Source: Lepisosteus oculatus (taxonomy: Eukaryota; Chordata; Actinopteri; Semionotiformes; Lepisosteidae). From it: a stretch of DNA of 64,000 nucleotides. Position numbers and translations under genes: made by a program. Of the stretch, positions 61,740 to 64,000 are shown piece by piece; positions within the stretch are counted from its first letter, which is position 1; the number at the start of each line of letters is the position of its first letter. The stretch is taken from assembly GCF_040954835.1 (NCBI RefSeq), contig NC_090707.1, positions 19,238,570 through 19,302,569 on the forward strand, written 5' to 3'. The notes beneath the pieces are model-generated. The model worked only from the letters and a program-made list of their open reading frames with translations. It was not told the origin of the DNA and searched no databases.

Positions 61740-62383
61740 GTAAATTATTAATTTTACCTATTTAAATTACCTTTATACATAAGAATTTTAAAAGTGCTGG
61801 AAAAGAATGTATTTAAAACATTTTTGTATTTTTACTGTGGCATAGTATTTCAACAGTAATAAATGATGAAAGCCATTTTATTTTATTTCCAGTATTTTTA
61901 CATGAATTGCATGAAGACCACTAAAAATAAATCTTAGTTGAATACAATTGGCAAAGGAGATTTGTGAAACAAAAGCTATTTATATACATACTGTAGTGCC
62001 AGTGTGATTCACTTTTGTGCAGCCTAAACAGTACTTTAAAAATAAATTATGAAAACATTTTAGTATCATTAATGATTTTAAGAACAATTAATGCAAATTA
62101 ACAATTGATCATAAAATACAATTATTTTAGGACAATTTATACATAAAATGTATTTTAAGTATGCAAATGCCACTATGTGAATTTTAATTAGACAGTATTA
62201 GGAATTACAGAGAGATTCACAACATGTAACCCTACACATGAGAATTGTTTTATTATGGTGTCACATACATCTAAATGAATTAAGATGTTTGCTTAGTTAA
62301 CACCAAGGCCAAAATATTTTGTATGTAGACTGCAAATTCAAATATTTTTTTCATTTCCATGATTGCTTTTTGAAATATTTTAG

Positions 62384-62538
62384 AATACAACAAAGGATCT
62401 GAGAAGTCCTGTGCTCTTAATTCCAAAGCTGAAGGCCTTGAAGGAAAGAAGAAACATTCGCTTTTAGATGTGCACACTAAAGAAGCATGTGAGCCTCGAG
62501 ATCAAATGTCTGTAGATGGAAAACAGACTTTTAAGTAA
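62384..62538 (+). CDS. CCDC141: CCDC141 exon 28 (alternative C-terminus)
   Basis: The acceptor is atattttag. It encodes (E)YNKGSEKSCALNSKAEGLE, GKKKHSLLDVHTKEACEPRD and QMSVDGKQTFK, with TAA at 62,536. It is lysine-rich with no domain. The stop overlaps a donor-like AAGTAAGC, so further splicing cannot be excluded. AATAAA at 62,769 and 62,965 could end the transcript. Confidence 0.7.
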
Positions 62539-63517
62539 GCAGGAACTGCATTGCATTTGAGGTTTATATTACCTAGTTATGTTATCATTTAAAAAGTAAA
62601 CCCTGAAAAACATATTATCCATGAACTGACACACTCAGTAAGAAATATGTGTATAATACATAGGGGAGGTTTAGTGAGGTGAGGAAAACATAACCTCTTC
62701 AGAAATATAGGATTTATCAGAATGGATTTTTGTTTTGTTAAATCACGTGAAATATGCATCTCTTCTTTAATAAACTTCAATTCTTCATTATTATGTCCAC
62801 TCCAATGTTTTCTTTTAACTGGTTTTCATTTTTCAAAACACACAAACACATCACAAAGACATTCATCATCTCATGATACTTTAAATCATTACTTTATGAA
62901 TAGGTATGTTGATATGTTTTTAATATTTTGTAACATTATGTAGATCACAATACATCTCTTGTAAAATAAAATATTAGATATGTTATTAAAGACTTGTATT
63001 TCTCCATGCAATGGTTTATTTGTAATATTAAATCGTATTAGCTGATCTAAACTGATGTATTGTTTCCCAAATGAAATATTTGAAGATGTTCCTTTATCAA
63101 AGAAAAACATTCCCCACTTAGCTTTCCTGTCTCAATATGTCTGACAGAAGCAGAAATATTCCTCGATGAAGACTACACTTTACTATAATGCCAAAAAGGA
63201 GAGCATGTAAAGACCATACTTTGTTGGTTTACAACATTTTTTGTAGCGACTATATTGCATTTAAGTAGAAATAGGCAAAATGGAAGTGTCCATTTGGTTT
63301 GGTGATTGGCAGATGCAGTTGTCAGATCCCTGCTTAGTCAAAGAGTTAGTGTTAGGTCTGAGTGACAGCAACAGACACCCTGTCTCTTTTTGACCATGTA
63401 TCGGTTAATTATCAAACTTCTTGCTTTGCTATTATTTCACTGACATTAAAAACGAGTTATGTGGACAACAATTTGACAACAGCAAAGCAGACGTTTTTTG
63501 GGACTGAGCAGGACCAT

Positions 63518-63720
63518 ATATTTTTAACATTCTAAATTATCCTTCACAAGAGAGGGTTGCCCAGACAAATTTAGCACCTCCTGCATAACATGAAGTGACT
63601 GACAGGTGGGATGTTGCATAAAAAGGTTCCATAAGGCCCATGATGCTTTGAGGTGTTAGCCAATCAGATGTGCCTATGCAATGATGATGCTGTCTTGTCA
63701 GTGGAACAGGGGTATATAAA
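63518..63720 (+). promoter_or_regulatory. TTN: Promoter of the downstream gene (probable TTN)
   Basis: TATATAAA at 63,713-63,720 is a strong TATA box. Upstream lie CCAAT at 63,660-63,664, an E-box CAGATG at 63,665-63,670, and ATATTTTTAA at 63,518-63,527, one base off the MEF2 consensus. The arrangement suits a tissue-specific, TATA-driven promoter such as that of a muscle gene. Confidence 0.65.
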
Positions 63721-63744
63721 CTAAAACAACTATGTTAGCACTTC

Positions 63745-63958
63745 TGAGCAGTTTGAGCATTCCCAGCCTTGCCTCGGGTGTAGGGATTGCAGGGGAAAAG
63801 CAAAACTACACTGCTACAACTGTGTAGTTTTGTTTTCTGAGGCTCAACCGTTCTCACATTGGATTTGCTGAAAATATTTCTGGATAAGGAAATTGTTTCT
63901 GAAGATTTAAAACTTCTGGGCACAGTCCCAACCTTTCTAGGCACTCTTGTGAACACAA
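63745..63958 (+). other. TTN: Probable TTN exon 1 (5' UTR)
   Basis: It starts about 25-30 bases after the TATA box and runs to a consensus donor, GTAAGT at 63,959. It contains no long open frame, as expected for the noncoding first exon of titin. TGAGCATTCCCAGCCTTGCC TCGGGTGTAG and CTGGGCACAGTCCCAACC look like conserved leader sequence. Identity rests on synteny (SESTD1-CCDC141-TTN), promoter type and resemblance. An unrelated noncoding exon is possible. The start site is inferred from the TATA position. Confidence 0.6.
63797..63836 (+). other. TTN: Strong hairpin in the probable TTN 5' UTR
   Basis: CAAAACTACAC (63,801-63,811) pairs perfectly with GTGTAGTTTTG (63,822-63,832) around a 10-base loop. 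A G-U pair and three A-T pairs extend it to a 15-bp stem. Confidence 0.8.
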
Positions 63959-64000
63959 GTAAGTAACTTTCTCTAAATAATTTGGCTAAATTGTATGTGC

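Larger units (their letters stand above)
22694..62538 (+). other. CCDC141: CCDC141 gene locus (complete, 25 or 28 coding exons)
   Basis: Coiled-coil domain-containing protein 141 (CAMDI) is known to bind DISC1 and myosin II, act at the centrosome in radial and GnRH neuron migration, and be associated with heart rate. Every exon boundary found keeps the frame. Residues 1-34 are the N-terminus, about 35-1110 are spectrin-like helices and coiled coil, 1115-1610 are a poorly structured Ser-rich region, and about 1611-1705 form an I-set Ig domain. After that there are two alternatives: a hydrophobic tail with a stop in exon 25 (1,739 residues), or splicing to exons 26-28 with a second Ig domain (1,851 residues). 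Introns are GT-AG except intron 4, which is GC-AG. The gene follows SESTD1 and precedes a probable TTN start, in the conserved vertebrate order. Confidence 0.95.

Noticed and set aside
63625..63640. CCATAAGG as a serum response (CArG) box
   Set aside because: Only four bases lie between CC and GG. The CArG consensus needs six.
63735..63956. 73-codon minus-strand frame over the probable TTN exon 1
   Set aside because: It lacks coding character and spans the hairpin and leader. The TATA box and splice donor support plus-strand transcription.
1..64000. Bacterial-type systems, CRISPR arrays, operons
   Set aside because: The window is plainly vertebrate: spliced genes, SINEs and LINEs. The tandem repeats seen have no regular spacer pattern.

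Overview
The window is from an AT-rich vertebrate nuclear genome. Two intron-rich genes lie on the + strand, every splice junction keeps frame, and the introns carry CR1/L2-type LINEs, Tc1-like DNA transposons and tRNA-derived SINEs. The repeats (HE1/V-SINE-like copies, several Tc1-like families, and a SINE whose tail resembles ones in gar and other fishes) suggest a ray-finned fish, possibly a non-teleost such as gar, bowfin, bichir or sturgeon. The species is inferred, not shown.

Layout: (1) bases 1-14,570 hold the last 11 coding exons of SESTD1 (SEC14 and spectrin-repeat protein). The N-terminal SEC14 exons lie upstream of the window. (2) 14,570-22,200 is SESTD1 3' UTR plus intergenic DNA with a SINE, a LINE remnant and a small hairpin. 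(3) 22,694-62,538 is a complete CCDC141 gene (CAMDI): 25 exons that end in a hydrophobic C-terminal tail, or 28 exons if a donor inside exon 25 is used to join three further exons carrying a second Ig domain. The two predicted products are 1,739 and 1,851 residues. (4) Only about 1 kb further on, a TATA-box promoter and a probable 5' noncoding exon with a consensus splice donor are present. Position and resemblance suggest the first exon of titin (TTN), which gives the order SESTD1-CCDC141-TTN, all in one orientation, as in human 2q31.

SESTD1 is a cytosolic spectrin-repeat scaffold that binds phospholipids, TRPC channels and planar-polarity proteins. CCDC141 is a long coiled-coil protein linked to DISC1, myosin II and the centrosome in neuronal migration, and is expressed in heart. 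TTN is the giant sarcomere protein. They do not form an operon, but CCDC141 and TTN may share a muscle/heart regulatory neighbourhood, and MEF2-type sites occur upstream of both.

The most notable observations are the alternative C-termini of CCDC141, a GC-AG intron in it, a 15-bp hairpin in the probable TTN 5' UTR, a repeat tail that abuts the acceptor of CCDC141 exon 10, and a nested pair of Tc1-like elements. I saw no CRISPR array, bacterial system, rRNA or intact tRNA gene.
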